A DNA stretch of 64,000 nucleotides from Pseudomonas sp. MYb118. Lineage in GTDB: Bacteria; Pseudomonadota; Gammaproteobacteria; Pseudomonadales; Pseudomonadaceae. The translations under genes and the position numbers were made by a program. Numbering within the stretch: the stretch's first letter is position 1; each line of letters starts with the position of its first letter. Of the stretch, positions 25,563-35,150 are shown piece after piece. The notes beneath the pieces are model-generated. The model saw only the letters and a program-made list of their open reading frames with translations. It did no database searches and was not told the origin of the DNA. The stretch is from contig NZ_JBFRXN010000001.1 in NCBI RefSeq assembly GCF_040947875.1, forward strand, positions 248,001 to 312,000. Direction: 5' to 3'.

Positions 25563-26774
25563 TCAGCGGCTGGCGAGTAGGGGCGAGCTGTCGCTCATGG
25601 CGTGCAGCTTGAAGCTGCGGGCGTAGCCGGCCGGGTCCGAACCGTCCCAGGTCTTGCCGTCGATCAACTGGCTGCTGCGCATGTCCCGGGTCGAGGGGAC
25701 GATGCCGACGGCGCTGGCCGCCGCGTTGTACAGCTCAAGTTGCTGGACCTGACGAGCCACCGCGAGGTAGTCGGGGTCTTCGCGCAACAGCCCCCAGCGG
25801 CGGAACTGGGTCATGAACCACATGCCGTCGGACAGGTACGGCACGTTCACCTCGCCCTCAGCATGAAAGCGCAGGGCGTGCGGGTCCTGCCAGCGATTGC
25901 CGAGGCCATCGAGGTAATCGCCGAGCAACCGTGGCTCGATGCAATCGAGTGGTGCATCGAGGTACTGCGGGGCGCTCAACAATTGTGCCGTACTGCGGCG
26001 GTTCTCCTGGCTGTCTTCGATAAAACGGCTGGCTTGCAGGATCGCCATCACCAGGGCGCGCGCGGTGTTGGGGTATTGCTCGACGAAGGCGCGGGTGCAA
26101 CCGAGGACTTTTTCCGGATGGTCGGGCCAGATGGCCTGGGAAGTGGCCAGGGTGAAGCCGAGGTCCTGCTTCACCGCGCTGGCGGACCACGGCTCGCCGA
26201 CGCAGAAACCGTCGATACGCCCGGCTTGCAGGTGCGCGACCATTTGCGGCGGCGGCACCACCACGCTGTCGACGTCGTGCAGCGGGTGAATGCCCTGGCT
26301 CGCCAGCCAGTAATACAGCCACATCGCGTGGGTGCCGGTGGGGAAGGTCTGGGCGAACGTAAGTTTTGGTCGAGTTTGGTGCACGTGCCGATCCAGTGCC
26401 TCAGGACCGGTCACGCCCAACGCCTGCAAGCCGTGGGACAGGTTGATGCTCTGGCCGTTCTGATTCAGGCCCATCAACACCGCCATGTCAGTGCCGGCCA
26501 CGCCGCCGATGCCCAGGTGTACCGCGTAGATCAGGCCGTAGAGGCTGTGGGCGGCATCCAGTTCGCCGCTGACCAGTTTGTCGCGCAGGTTGGCCCAGGA
26601 CGACTGGCGCTTGAGGTTCAGGGTCAGCCCGTAGGGCTGGGCGAAACCCTGGGTGGCGGCGACCACCACCGAGGCACAGTCGCTCAAGGCCATGAAACCG
26701 AGATTGATCTCGGTTTTCTCCGGGGCATCGCTGCCGTTGACCCAGGCCAGTGGGCCCATTGATGGTTCGATCAT
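25563..26774 (-). CDS. nasS: Nitrate/nitrite sensor NasS (NrtA-like)
   Basis: A 403-residue protein of the CmpA/NrtA substrate-binding family. It includes NLGFMALSDCASVVVAATQGF near 22-43, a central DGFCVGEPWSASAV and a C-terminal RRWGLLREDPDY. It begins MIEPSMGPLAWVNG with no signal peptide or lipobox and has no ABC permease/ATPase genes beside it, so it fits the cytoplasmic sensor NasS rather than a transport protein. NasS releases NasT when nitrate binds. I start at ATG 26774 after AAGGTGAAG, downstream of the attenuator. Confidence 0.92.
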   Translation of the reverse strand: MIEPSMGPLAWVNGSDAPEKTEINLGFMALSDCASVVVAATQGFAQPYGLTLNLKRQSSWANLRDKLVSGELDAAHSLYGLIYAVHLGIGGVAGTDMAVLMGLNQNGQSINLSHGLQALGVTGPEALDRHVHQTRPKLTFAQTFPTGTHAMWLYYWLASQGIHPLHDVDSVVVPPPQMVAHLQAGRIDGFCVGEPWSASAVKQDLGFTLATSQAIWPDHPEKVLGCTRAFVEQYPNTARALVMAILQASRFIEDSQENRRSTAQLLSAPQYLDAPLDCIEPRLLGDYLDGLGNRWQDPHALRFHAEGEVNVPYLSDGMWFMTQFRRWGLLREDPDYLAVARQVQQLELYNAAASAVGIVPSTRDMRSSQLIDGKTWDGSDPAGYARSFKLHAMSDSSPLLASR

Positions 26775-26790
26775 TACGTCTTCACCTTGC

Positions 26791-26842
26791 AAAAAAAAGC
26801 GTCGCCCCGCGTCCCTGCATGCGCAAGGCCGGGTGACGACGC
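26791..26842 (-). terminator. Leader terminator (attenuator) of nasST
   Basis: On the minus strand GGCGTCG pairs with CGACGC (GCGTCG/CGACGC core, extended by CCC/GGG), followed by T8, about 15 bases before the nasS start. Confidence 0.8.
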
Positions 26843-26875
26843 CATTGTCCCTGCACGCATCCCGCCGTTGACATG
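26838..26875 (-). promoter_or_regulatory. ANTAR (NasT) target in the nasST leader
   Basis: The minus strand shows P1 CATGTC[AACGGC]GGGATG (26858-26875, one mismatch and one G-T pair), an 8-base linker and P2 GAC[AATGGC]GTC (26838-26849). Loops again have A1 and G4, and P1 has the same AACGGC loop as the transporter leader. P2 uses the 5' arm of the terminator. Stems are weaker than in the other two leaders. It implies autoregulation of nasST. Confidence 0.7.
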
Positions 26876-26895
26876 AGTGCTGATACCTCTGCGGG

Positions 26896-26911
26896 TGCAA
26901 GGCATATGCCA
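26896..26911 (-). promoter_or_regulatory. Sigma-54 promoter of nasST
   Basis: The minus strand reads TGGCATATGCCTTGCA, a near-consensus -24/-12 site with GG-N10-GC. The predicted start is about 26886, about 10 bases before P1. It lies between the divergent nasS and invF. Confidence 0.8.
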
Positions 26912-27002
26912 GCGCGCCATTCATCAGGTTTTCATCAGGACTTGCCGGGCTCGCTCTTCCATCCTGCGAACCCTTGATCGTCAGGCCGCAAAGGAGATTG
27001 GC

Positions 27003-27731
27003 GTGCTCACCGAATCGCATTGCGTCACAACATTCCCCGGTGGTCGCTGCGGCGAGCGCGTGTTGCATCTGCGGGTCAGCGAATCGGCCCTGTTGCTGGG
27101 GCCGTCACAGCACCTGCGCCTGCCTGCCGGCTGGCAAGGCCTGGTCGCTGTCAGCGAAGCCCTGCAACTCCAGGGCGACGGCGTGCAGGTCATGCCGCTG
27201 GCGCAGGGGTTGCTGGTGAAGTTGCAGGTGTTCATCGACCTCAGCGCCGCCTTGAGCGAGCCACGGCAACGCCTTGCGCCGTGGGCGACCTTGGCGGTGG
27301 ATGTCGACACCGTCCGCTCCGAGGGCGCCCTGGAACGCTGGTACATCGCGCAAGCACTCGACGGTGGCGCGGCCTACCAGAGCTTCGCCAGGGTCCTGCG
27401 TCATGGCGAAAGTTACGGCCTCGTGCGCTTTCTGCTGGAGCAGGGCACCCACAGCGAAAAGCTTTCGGACCTGGCGCAACGCTACGGTGTGTCGGTTTCG
27501 CACTTCCGCCGTTTATGCCACCAGGCACTGGGCAGTGCAGCCAAGCCGGCGTTACGCGGTTGGCGCACGGCCCGGGCGTTGTTGAACATGAGCCTGCAGG
27601 ACAGTTCGCTGACCGATGTCGCCCTGGAACTGGGCTTCGCCTCGTCTTCGCATTTCTCCAGGGAAATCCGCACGCTGGTGGGGTTCACGCCCAGCAGCCT
27701 GTGTGACATCACGTATCTGCCGGGCAAGTGA
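27003..27731 (+). CDS. invF: AraC-family T3SS regulator, InvF-like
   Basis: About 242 residues. The C-terminal AraC HTH pair is clear (LSDLAQRYGVSVSHFRRLCH near 153-172 and LTDVALELGFASSSHFSREI near 200-220). The N-terminus carries no recognised ligand domain. I start at GTG 27003, six bases after AAGGAG; upstream codons in the frame lie in the nasST promoter region. Its stop touches the invG ATG. In Salmonella InvF with SicA activates translocator and effector genes, and a sicA gene is present here. InvF by position and domain. Confidence 0.85.
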   Translation: MLTESHCVTTFPGGRCGERVLHLRVSESALLLGPSQHLRLPAGWQGLVAVSEALQLQGDGVQVMPLAQGLLVKLQVFIDLSAALSEPRQRLAPWATLAVDVDTVRSEGALERWYIAQALDGGAAYQSFARVLRHGESYGLVRFLLEQGTHSEKLSDLAQRYGVSVSHFRRLCHQALGSAAKPALRGWRTARALLNMSLQDSSLTDVALELGFASSSHFSREIRTLVGFTPSSLCDITYLPGK

Positions 27732-29381
27732 ATGATGAACCGTCCAGCCATCTCTTTTCTGTCCACCTGGCTGTGCCTCGCAGGGCTGCTCGCGCCCTCA
27801 GGCGCCCAGGCCGATGTCTACAGTTTCGAAGCCCGCGAGCAGAGTGTGCGGACATTTTTCAGTGAGCTGTCCGGGCCCCTCGGCAAGCCGGTCGTGGTCA
27901 GCAAGACCGCGGCGGCCAAGCGCATCTCCGGCACCTTTGACCTGCGTAAGCCACAGCAGACGTTCGAGCGTGTCAGCGCACAGATGGGCCTGATCTGGTA
28001 CAGCGACGGTCAGGCGATCTACCTGTATGACGCCGCCGAATTCAAAAGCTCGATGATGTCGTTGCAGACCCTGACGGTGGCGAAGTTGCAGGCGTTCCTC
28101 GAGCGCTCCGGCTTGCATGACCGGCGGTATCCGTTGCGTCATGACGGCCTGCGCACGTTCCATGTGTCCGGGCCGCCGATGTACGTCGACCTGGTGATGC
28201 AGGCGGCGGGCATGATGGATAACCAGCGCTCGGAACTGATGCTCGGCAAGCAGCAGATCGGCGTGATCCAGGTGCGCAATACCTTTGTCGGCAATCGCCA
28301 ATACGACCTGCGCGACGACAAGATCACCGTACCGGGCCTGGCGACCGTGATCGAGGACTTGCTGCGGGGCGAGCCCAATGCTGTCGAGACCACCGTGGCC
28401 CAGATCCCGTCGCAGCGACAGGCCGGGATGCCGGAGTTTCCCCTGGCCGGGCTGGCGAGTGCGCTGACCGAGCAGGATCCGGCGGCACCGCGCATCCTGG
28501 CGCGTGACATGGCCGCCGGCAACATCCGTGTCGTGGCCTATCCCGACACCAACAGCCTGTTGATCAAGGGTTTGCCCGAGCAGGTCCGCTTTATCGAGAA
28601 CCTGGTGACGGCGCTGGACACGCCCAAGCGCCACGTCGAACTGTCGCTGTGGATCATCGACCTGCACAAGGATGAACTCAATCAGTTGGGCATCAACTGG
28701 CAAGGCGGTTCCAGGGTCGCTGGGCGGTTCGGTACCTCGCTCAATGCCGGTTCGACCACCACCCTCAATGGCGCGTCGTTCGTCGCGCGCATTCTGGCCC
28801 TTGAGCGTACGCAACGAGCGAATGTGGTGTCGCGGCCGATGATTCTGACCCAGGAAAACGTGCCGGCGATCTTCGATAACAACCGCACCTTTTATGCGCC
28901 GCTGGTGGGCGAGCGCAGTGTCGATCTGCAACACGTGACCTACGGCACGCTGGTCAACGTGCTGCCGCGGTTCGCCCAGACCGACGAAATTGAAATGTCG
29001 CTCACCATCGAAGACGGCAACCAGATCGACGACCCCGATCAGGGGGAACAACCGAGTGCATTGCCAACGGTCGGTCGGACCCGCATCAGCACCGTGGCGC
29101 GCGTGCCTCCGGGCAAGAGCCTGCTGGTGGGCGGCTTCACCCGCGATGATCACAGCGAGCAGATCGGCCGGATACCGGTGCTTGGCTCGATCCCGTGGGT
29201 CGGGCGGCTGTTCAGCTATCGGCAAAGCCGCTCGGCCAATACCGTGCGGGTGTTCCTGATTCAACCCAGGGAAATTCGCGACACCCTGGAGCCCGATGTC
29301 GTCGAGCCGGCCGCGCGCTTGCTGACCCCGCAACAGCACGAGTGGGTGCGCCGCAGCTATCTGCGGGGGACGCCGCCATGA
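27732..29381 (+). CDS. invG: T3SS outer-membrane secretin InvG (SctC)
   Basis: 549 residues with a signal peptide ending near AQA-DVYSFEAREQ (about residue 28). Periplasmic N0/N1/N3-type ring domains and the C-terminal secretin domain follow, with VGRTRISTVARVPPGKSLLVGG and VLGSIPWVGRLFSYRQS. It forms the outer-membrane ring through which the needle passes. The usual pilotin InvH is not seen in this cluster. Confidence 0.95.
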   Translation: MMNRPAISFLSTWLCLAGLLAPSGAQADVYSFEAREQSVRTFFSELSGPLGKPVVVSKTAAAKRISGTFDLRKPQQTFERVSAQMGLIWYSDGQAIYLYDAAEFKSSMMSLQTLTVAKLQAFLERSGLHDRRYPLRHDGLRTFHVSGPPMYVDLVMQAAGMMDNQRSELMLGKQQIGVIQVRNTFVGNRQYDLRDDKITVPGLATVIEDLLRGEPNAVETTVAQIPSQRQAGMPEFPLAGLASALTEQDPAAPRILARDMAAGNIRVVAYPDTNSLLIKGLPEQVRFIENLVTALDTPKRHVELSLWIIDLHKDELNQLGINWQGGSRVAGRFGTSLNAGSTTTLNGASFVARILALERTQRANVVSRPMILTQENVPAIFDNNRTFYAPLVGERSVDLQHVTYGTLVNVLPRFAQTDEIEMSLTIEDGNQIDDPDQGEQPSALPTVGRTRISTVARVPPGKSLLVGGFTRDDHSEQIGRIPVLGSIPWVGRLFSYRQSRSANTVRVFLIQPREIRDTLEPDVVEPAARLLTPQQHEWVRRSYLRGTPP

Positions 29382-30484
29382 TCCTGCCGGCGGTTTCCAG
29401 CACCGGACGGGCGGCCCAGGCTCGACTCAACGCGGACAAGGCCGCCGAGCATCCGCAGCCACAGGCAACGGCGGAAGCGGAACCCGAGGAGGGCTCCGCC
29501 GTGGCGGTAGCCCAGCGCCTGGCGCAGATCAGCGATGAAATGTCGGCGGCACTCACGCAGTTTCGCGCCCGGCGGCATTTCGAGCAGAAGTCCGATGGCC
29601 TGACGGACAGCTTCGAACGCGTGCTGGATGACGACATCCTGCCCAAGGTTCAGCACTTGCTCAGGCTGGCGCCACTCGCCGCGCAGCCGGTGGCGTGGCT
29701 GCTGCAGATGGCGCGCAAATTGTTCGCCGACGACAGCGACCTGGCCTGCGTGCTGCGCGCCCTGTTGCGCCGCAGGACGCTGGACAAGGTCAGCCGGCAG
29801 CGCCTCGAAACCCTGTTGCACACCGTCGTCGCCCAGGCTTGCCCGAAGCGATTGAAGGCCGGAATCAACGCCGCACTCAAGGCCAGGATGTTCGGTGCGG
29901 CGATGGCCGTGCGCGCGGCGCTGTTGCGCGAAACGTACCGGGATTTTCTCGAGTCCGATGACGGGCCGGTCGGTTGTTATCAGGACTGGATCGCGCTCTA
30001 TGGCCTGACGCAACGCCTGCACGTGCTGGCGTTCGTCGAAGCGGCATTGTTGACCGATATCAGTGCCCAGGACCCGAGCTGTTCGCGTCTGGAGTTCGGC
30101 CGCCTGCTGGCGCGATTGAACGAGCTCAAGCACCTGCGTTCAGCCGAAACCCGGTTCGTCGCGGGCGTGCTCGGGGATGCGCTGGTCTGTCGGCACAACC
30201 CCGACGAGGCGGACTGGCTGGTGTTCCTGTTCGGCCTGTTGACCTGCCCGGATGAGCTCGATGAATTACTGCTTGGCGTGGTCGGTGAGGCGCTGCTGTT
30301 GAGCCCGCACCGTGAGCGCTCGGCATTGCTGCAGACGCTGCGGCGATTGAGCCTCGCCTTGCCGCTGGTACTGTTCGCCGATGACCAGGCACCTCTGCGC
30401 CTGGCGCAACAGTTCTCGGGCCTGGCCGACCTTGCCTGGCGCCACGAAGGCCTGGCCCTGGGACATCCCGGCGGTGACTCATGA
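29378..30484 (+). CDS. invE: T3SS gatekeeper InvE (SctW)
   Basis: 368 residues of the InvE/MxiC/YopN-TyeA type, mostly helical, with AVAQRLAQISDEMSAALTQF near 40-60 and a leucine-rich C-terminal half. It regulates the order of translocator and effector export. Its ATG overlaps the invG stop (ATGA), implying coupling. Confidence 0.85.
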   Translation: MILPAVSSTGRAAQARLNADKAAEHPQPQATAEAEPEEGSAVAVAQRLAQISDEMSAALTQFRARRHFEQKSDGLTDSFERVLDDDILPKVQHLLRLAPLAAQPVAWLLQMARKLFADDSDLACVLRALLRRRTLDKVSRQRLETLLHTVVAQACPKRLKAGINAALKARMFGAAMAVRAALLRETYRDFLESDDGPVGCYQDWIALYGLTQRLHVLAFVEAALLTDISAQDPSCSRLEFGRLLARLNELKHLRSAETRFVAGVLGDALVCRHNPDEADWLVFLFGLLTCPDELDELLLGVVGEALLLSPHRERSALLQTLRRLSLALPLVLFADDQAPLRLAQQFSGLADLAWRHEGLALGHPGGDS

Positions 30485-30505
30485 TCGCTGCCCGGAGCTG
30501 ACGCC

Positions 30506-32548
30506 ATGTTCAATGTGTTTTTGCGCCACGCCGGCGCGCGCCCGGAGCTGCTGATCCTGACCCTGATGGTGATGATCATCGCCATGTTGATCATTCCCTT
30601 GCCGACGGTGCTGGTGGATTTTCTCATCGGCCTGAACATCGTCATTTCGTTGCTGGTGTTCATGGGCTCGTTCTACATCGAACGCATCCTCGCCTTTTCG
30701 ACCTTTCCGGCGTTGCTGCTGCTGACCACGCTGTTTCGCCTGGCGCTGTCGATCAGCACCAGCCGTCTGATTCTCAGCCAGGCGGATGCCGGCGAGATCA
30801 TCGCCTCCTTCGGAGAGTTCGTGATCGGCGAAAGCCTGGTGGTGGGCTTCGTGATCTTTTCCATCGTCACCATTGTCCAGTTCATCGTGATCACCAAGGG
30901 TTCGGAGCGGGTCGCCGAGGTCGCGGCGCGGTTCTCGCTGGACGGCATGCCCGGCAAGCAGATGAGCATTGATGGCGACCTCAAGGCCGGCGTCATCAGC
31001 GCCGAGGAGGCCAGGGAAAAACGCAGCGTGCTGGAGCGTGAAAGCCAGTTGTACGGCTCCTTCGACGGGGCGATGAAGTTCATCAAGGGCGATGCGATCG
31101 CCGGCATCGTGATCATCTTCGTCAACTTCATCGGTGGCATGGCCATCGGGCTCGGGCAACTGGGCATGGATACCTCCACCGCGCTGTCGACCTACACCTT
31201 GCTGACCATCGGCGATGGCCTGGTCGCGCAGATCCCGGCGTTGCTGATCGCCATCGGCGCCGGCTTCATCGTGACCCGCGTCAACGGGGACGACAGCAAC
31301 CTGGGGCGCAACATGCTCGCGCAGATGCTCGGTAATCCGTTCGTGATGGGCGTGACTGCGCTGCTGGCGGTCGGGGTTGGCCTGTTGCCGGGGTTCCCGC
31401 TGCTGACCTTCGTGCCCATCGCCGGGTTGCTCGCGCTGGTGGTGTTTGTCCGCCAGCGCCCCGGTGTCACTGCGGGCAACAAGCATGCGAGTGGCGGCGA
31501 GCAGGACGCGCCGCCGGGCGGCTCGGGCCTGCTGGACAACATCGACAACGTCGCCACCGAAACCGTCGCCCTGATGCTGTTGGTGCCCACCGCGCAACTG
31601 ACAGCGTTGACCGACGCGCGTTGGCCGGGGCGGTTTCGCAACCAGTTTTTCATCGACTACGGGCTGCGCATTCCCGAGCCGCAACTGCGTGGCAACGATG
31701 GCCTGCCGGCGCATCAGGTGGCAGTGCTGATCAATGAAGTGCGCGCCGAGCAGTTCGACATTCACTTCGATCACTGGCGCCTGCTCGACTATTCGCCGGA
31801 TCTGGAACCCCTGGGATTTTCCCTGGTACGCGGCAACGACAGCAATCGTCTGGCCGGCGTGTGGGTCAACGCGGGCGACCGCGAGCGCATCCTGCAACTG
31901 GGCTATCAACTGCGCCCGGCCGACGAGGAATGCTATCGCTGCCTGGTGACGTTGCTGGCGCGCAACATCAGCGAGTTTTTTGGCGTTCAGGAGACCAAGC
32001 AGCTGCTCGACGAAATGGAGACCCGCTATCCCGATCTGCTCAAGGAAGTGTACCGCCACGTCACCGTGCAGAAGATCGCCGAGGTGCTGCAACGCCTGAT
32101 TGGCGAGCGGATTTCCGTACGCAACATGAAGCTGATCCTGGAGTCGCTGGCGCACTGGGCTTCGCGGGAAAAGGACGCCCTGGTGCTGGTCGAACATGTG
32201 CGCGGGACGATGGCGCGCTACATCAGCAACAAGTTCGCCCACGGCAATGACCTGCGCGTGCTGCTGCTGTCGCCGGAGTTCGAAGAAGTGGTGCGCCAGG
32301 GTATCCGGCAAACCTCGGGCGGCAGTTTCATCAACCTCGAACCGGCCGATTCGGAAGAGCTGATGGACCGCCTGAGCGTGGGCCTGGACAGCCTGCACAT
32401 CGCGCACAAGGACATGGTGCTGCTGTGCTCGGTGGATGTGCGGCGCTACGTCAAGAAGCTGATCGAGGTGCGATTCCGCGAGCTGGACGTGATGTCGTTC
32501 GGCGAAATCTCCGAGACCGTCTCGGTCAATGTCATCAAGACGCTCTGA
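30506..32548 (+). CDS. invA: T3SS export gate protein InvA (SctV)
   Basis: 680 residues of the FHIPEP family. About eight N-terminal membrane helices are followed near 120-170 by the cytoplasmic FHIPEP loop ([20 protein letters not shown]). The C-terminal cytoplasmic domain (about 345-680) forms the nonameric ring that receives chaperone-substrate complexes. It is the most conserved T3SS gene and, with InvC, SpaP and PrgI, puts the system in the SPI-1/Inv-Mxi-Spa class. Confidence 0.96.
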   Translation: MFNVFLRHAGARPELLILTLMVMIIAMLIIPLPTVLVDFLIGLNIVISLLVFMGSFYIERILAFSTFPALLLLTTLFRLALSISTSRLILSQADAGEIIASFGEFVIGESLVVGFVIFSIVTIVQFIVITKGSERVAEVAARFSLDGMPGKQMSIDGDLKAGVISAEEAREKRSVLERESQLYGSFDGAMKFIKGDAIAGIVIIFVNFIGGMAIGLGQLGMDTSTALSTYTLLTIGDGLVAQIPALLIAIGAGFIVTRVNGDDSNLGRNMLAQMLGNPFVMGVTALLAVGVGLLPGFPLLTFVPIAGLLALVVFVRQRPGVTAGNKHASGGEQDAPPGGSGLLDNIDNVATETVALMLLVPTAQLTALTDARWPGRFRNQFFIDYGLRIPEPQLRGNDGLPAHQVAVLINEVRAEQFDIHFDHWRLLDYSPDLEPLGFSLVRGNDSNRLAGVWVNAGDRERILQLGYQLRPADEECYRCLVTLLARNISEFFGVQETKQLLDEMETRYPDLLKEVYRHVTVQKIAEVLQRLIGERISVRNMKLILESLAHWASREKDALVLVEHVRGTMARYISNKFAHGNDLRVLLLSPEFEEVVRQGIRQTSGGSFINLEPADSEELMDRLSVGLDSLHIAHKDMVLLCSVDVRRYVKKLIEVRFRELDVMSFGEISETVSVNVIKTL

Positions 32549-32558
32549 GGACCCTGGC

Positions 32559-33881
32559 ATGAACCCGACCGCACCTGAGACTCGAACAGCACCGACAGGC
32601 ACGCGACTGGAGCGGCGCGCGGCGCATCCGCTGCGCCTGAGCGGCCCGTTGCTCGAAGCGGCGTTGGAGGATGTGGTGATCGGTGAAGTCTGCGACGTGC
32701 GGCGTCACTGGTGCTCGCCGCAGGTGACGGCCAGGGCTCAGGTGATTGGTTTCAAACCCGACGCGGTGCTGCTCAGTCTGCTCGGGGACGCGAAGGGGCT
32801 GTCCAGGCAGTCGATGATCGTGCCGACCGGCTCGACGCTGCGCCTGATGTGCAGCGATGCCTTGCTGGGCAGTGTGGTCGACCCCCAGGGCCAGATCGTC
32901 GAGCGTCTGGCACCTGCGACCGCCGTGGCGGCGCAAGCGTATCCGGTGGATGCCGACCCGCCGGCGTACCACCAGCGCCGGCCCGTGGCCGACGTGCTGA
33001 ACACCGGCATTCGCGTCATTGACGGCTTGCTCACCTGCGGGGTCGGCCAGCGCATGGGACTTTTCGCCGCGGCGGGCTCGGGCAAGACCACCTTGATCAA
33101 CATGCTGATCAGCCACAGCGAGGCGGATGTCTTCGTCATCGGCCTGATCGGCGAGCGTGGCCGAGAGGTGACCGAATTCATTGAACAGTTGCGCCAGTCG
33201 GCGCAGCGATCACGGTGCGTGGTGGTATTTGCCACCTCGGACTTTTCGTCGGTGGACCGCTGCAACTCGGCGCTGCTGGCCACGACCATTGCCGAGTACT
33301 TTCGCGATCAGGGCCGCAATGTGCTGTTGCTGCTCGACTCGTTGACCCGCTATGCCCGTGCCCGCCGCGACCTGGCGCTGGCCGCTGGCGAAGCGCCGGC
33401 CCGTCGCGGTTACCCGGCCTCGGTGTTCGATGCCTTGCCACGCCTGCTGGAGCGGCCCGGTGTGACCGCCGCCGGAAGCATCACGGCCTGGTACACGGTG
33501 CTGCTGGAAAGTGACGACGAGCCGGATCCGATTGCCGAGGAGATCCGCTCCATTCTCGACGGCCATGTCTATCTCAGCCGTGCCCTGGCGGCCAAGGGGC
33601 ATTACCCGGCGATTGATGTGCTGCGCAGCGTCAGCCGTGTGGCCACGCAAATTACCTCGGCCGACGTTCGGCAATCCGCGGCCTCGACCCGGGACACCCT
33701 GGCACGCCTGGAGCAGTTGCAGATTTTCCTCGACATGGGCGAGTACACCCCGGGCAATGACGTCGCCAATGACCAGGCGTTGCAGCGTCGCGAGGCGTTG
33801 ACGCTGTGGTTGCGCCAACCCACGTCGCAGCGGAGCCAGCCCGACGAAACCCTGCGCAGCCTCAATGAACTCCTTGCCTGA
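32559..33881 (+). CDS. invC: T3SS ATPase InvC (SctN)
   Basis: 440 residues of the F1-type ATPase family. The Walker A motif AAAGSGKT is at residues 170-177; a Walker B-like [20 protein letters not shown] lies near 251-270. It unfolds substrates and releases chaperones at the export gate. ATG 32559 is 10 bases after the invA stop; the chaperone gene invB that separates these genes in Salmonella is missing. Confidence 0.95.
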   Translation: MNPTAPETRTAPTGTRLERRAAHPLRLSGPLLEAALEDVVIGEVCDVRRHWCSPQVTARAQVIGFKPDAVLLSLLGDAKGLSRQSMIVPTGSTLRLMCSDALLGSVVDPQGQIVERLAPATAVAAQAYPVDADPPAYHQRRPVADVLNTGIRVIDGLLTCGVGQRMGLFAAAGSGKTTLINMLISHSEADVFVIGLIGERGREVTEFIEQLRQSAQRSRCVVVFATSDFSSVDRCNSALLATTIAEYFRDQGRNVLLLLDSLTRYARARRDLALAAGEAPARRGYPASVFDALPRLLERPGVTAAGSITAWYTVLLESDDEPDPIAEEIRSILDGHVYLSRALAAKGHYPAIDVLRSVSRVATQITSADVRQSAASTRDTLARLEQLQIFLDMGEYTPGNDVANDQALQRREALTLWLRQPTSQRSQPDETLRSLNELLA

Positions 33882-34320
33882 GCGCCGGCGCCTGCTGGCG
33901 TTGCAACAGTGGCGTCAGCAGCGGGCTGAACGGGTGCTGCACCAGAGCCAGCGGCAGTTGCAGGCGTTGCGCGCGGAACTGGCCGGTTTCGCCGGGCAAG
34001 AGGCATCGCTGCAGCAGTTGCTGGCCAGCCATCGCGCCACCGATTGCGTGCTGGAGCGTGTGCAACTGCTGGCGCTGTTGCGGACCCAGGCGGTCATCCG
34101 CCGGCAGCTGGATCTGCTGCGTGTCGAGCACGACCACGTGGCCGGGCAGTGCAGGGCGCTCGAACAGTCGTTGCAGGTGCAACGCGAACACCTGCGTGAG
34201 GCGCGGCGTCGGCACGACACCTGCGCACGTTCGGTGCAGCAAGGGATGCGCGCGCAGCGCCAGGAACAGTTGCGCCGTGAGGAACGAGAAATGGACGACA
34301 TGAGTGGAGTACGGCGATGA
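33865..34320 (+). CDS. invI: T3SS central stalk protein InvI/SpaM (SctO)
   Basis: A 151-residue, highly charged, continuous coiled-coil protein rich in Arg, Gln and Leu ([20 protein letters not shown] at the start). It is the FliJ-like stalk of the ATPase. It overlaps invC by 17 bases and ends in an ATGA overlap with invJ. Confidence 0.85.
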   Translation: MNSLPERRRLLALQQWRQQRAERVLHQSQRQLQALRAELAGFAGQEASLQQLLASHRATDCVLERVQLLALLRTQAVIRRQLDLLRVEHDHVAGQCRALEQSLQVQREHLREARRRHDTCARSVQQGMRAQRQEQLRREEREMDDMSGVRR

Positions 34321-35150
34321 AAGGGCTTCCCATTGTTCCAGCAGGTTGGATCTACACCCTCGACCCCGCGCGCGTGGTTGGCACGGACCTGCCATTAGAA
34401 ACGCAGATACCGGCGCAACAGGACGAGCTGCCGCAAGGCGTGCTGGATTTGCTGGCGATGCTGGTCGTGCGTCCTCCGCCGCCATCCGCTGGCCAGGCGG
34501 CACCTCTGACAGCCGATGCTCCTGCATCCGCCGCTGAGCCGGAGCCGGACCCGAAGCCGTTGCCGTTGTCGTTGTCGTTGCCGTTGTCGTTGCCGGTGGC
34601 CGTGCCGGAGCGTCGATTCGACTTGCCTGCCAGGCTGGCGTCATTCGCCGCGACCCTTGCAGCGGATTCGCCGCAACCCGCGACTGAACCGCTGCCCGGC
34701 AGGGTCGAGCCGCTGGTGATCGAGCGAACTGCCGTTGCCCCGGCACTGGCTGTTCCCGTGGGTGAAGCGCCAGTTCCCGAAGTAAACCTGCAAGCACCAC
34801 GCAACGTCCCCGTGATCACCTCGCCTGCCGTGCCTTTGCCGTCGGCGCCGCTGCCCCGAGCCGCTCTCGAAGTGAACATTGAAGTGCCCCCCGGCCCGAG
34901 TCCGGGCCTGTTGCAGGTGCCCTTCAACAAAGGGGTGGCCAGCGGGCAGGTGACGATCAGCCGAGAGTTCGACGAACCGGCGCGACCGTTGCTGCTCAGC
35001 CCAAGCAACCCGCAAGTCTTCGAACAACTCAAGGCACCGCTCGAACAACTGCGCGAACCCGCCTGGCGGCTGACTGATCAGCGTGGCGAGCAGCAGCGTC
35101 AGGGTTCGCGCCAGTCACCGGATGACGAGCCGTCGGAGTCGTCGACATGA
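34317..35150 (+). CDS. invJ: T3SS needle-length regulator InvJ/SpaN (SctP)
   Basis: 277 residues, rich in Pro, Ala and Glu and apparently disordered through the first 220. This is typical of fast-evolving SctP proteins that set needle length and switch substrate class. The C-terminal portion (ISREFDEPARPLLLSPSNPQ, then EQLKAPLEQLREPAWRL) is the likely folded part. Residues 81-92 are a Leu repeat (PLPLSLSLPLSL) encoded by six hexamers at 34557-34592. Assigned by position between invI and spaO and by composition. Confidence 0.8.
   Translation: MKGLPIVPAGWIYTLDPARVVGTDLPLETQIPAQQDELPQGVLDLLAMLVVRPPPPSAGQAAPLTADAPASAAEPEPDPKPLPLSLSLPLSLPVAVPERRFDLPARLASFAATLAADSPQPATEPLPGRVEPLVIERTAVAPALAVPVGEAPVPEVNLQAPRNVPVITSPAVPLPSAPLPRAALEVNIEVPPGPSPGLLQVPFNKGVASGQVTISREFDEPARPLLLSPSNPQVFEQLKAPLEQLREPAWRLTDQRGEQQRQGSRQSPDDEPSESST
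34557..34592 (+). repeat. Hexanucleotide microsatellite in invJ
   Basis: Six tandem YCGTTG units (CCGTTG, CCGTTG, TCGTTG, TCGTTG, CCGTTG, TCGTTG) encode alternating Pro/Ser-Leu. Gain or loss of a unit keeps the frame and changes the protein by two residues. Confidence 0.85.

Noticed and set aside
25563..26774. Periplasmic nitrate-binding protein of an ABC transporter (NrtA)
   Set aside because: No signal peptide, no permease or ATPase genes, and it is followed directly by nasT, so NasS fits better.
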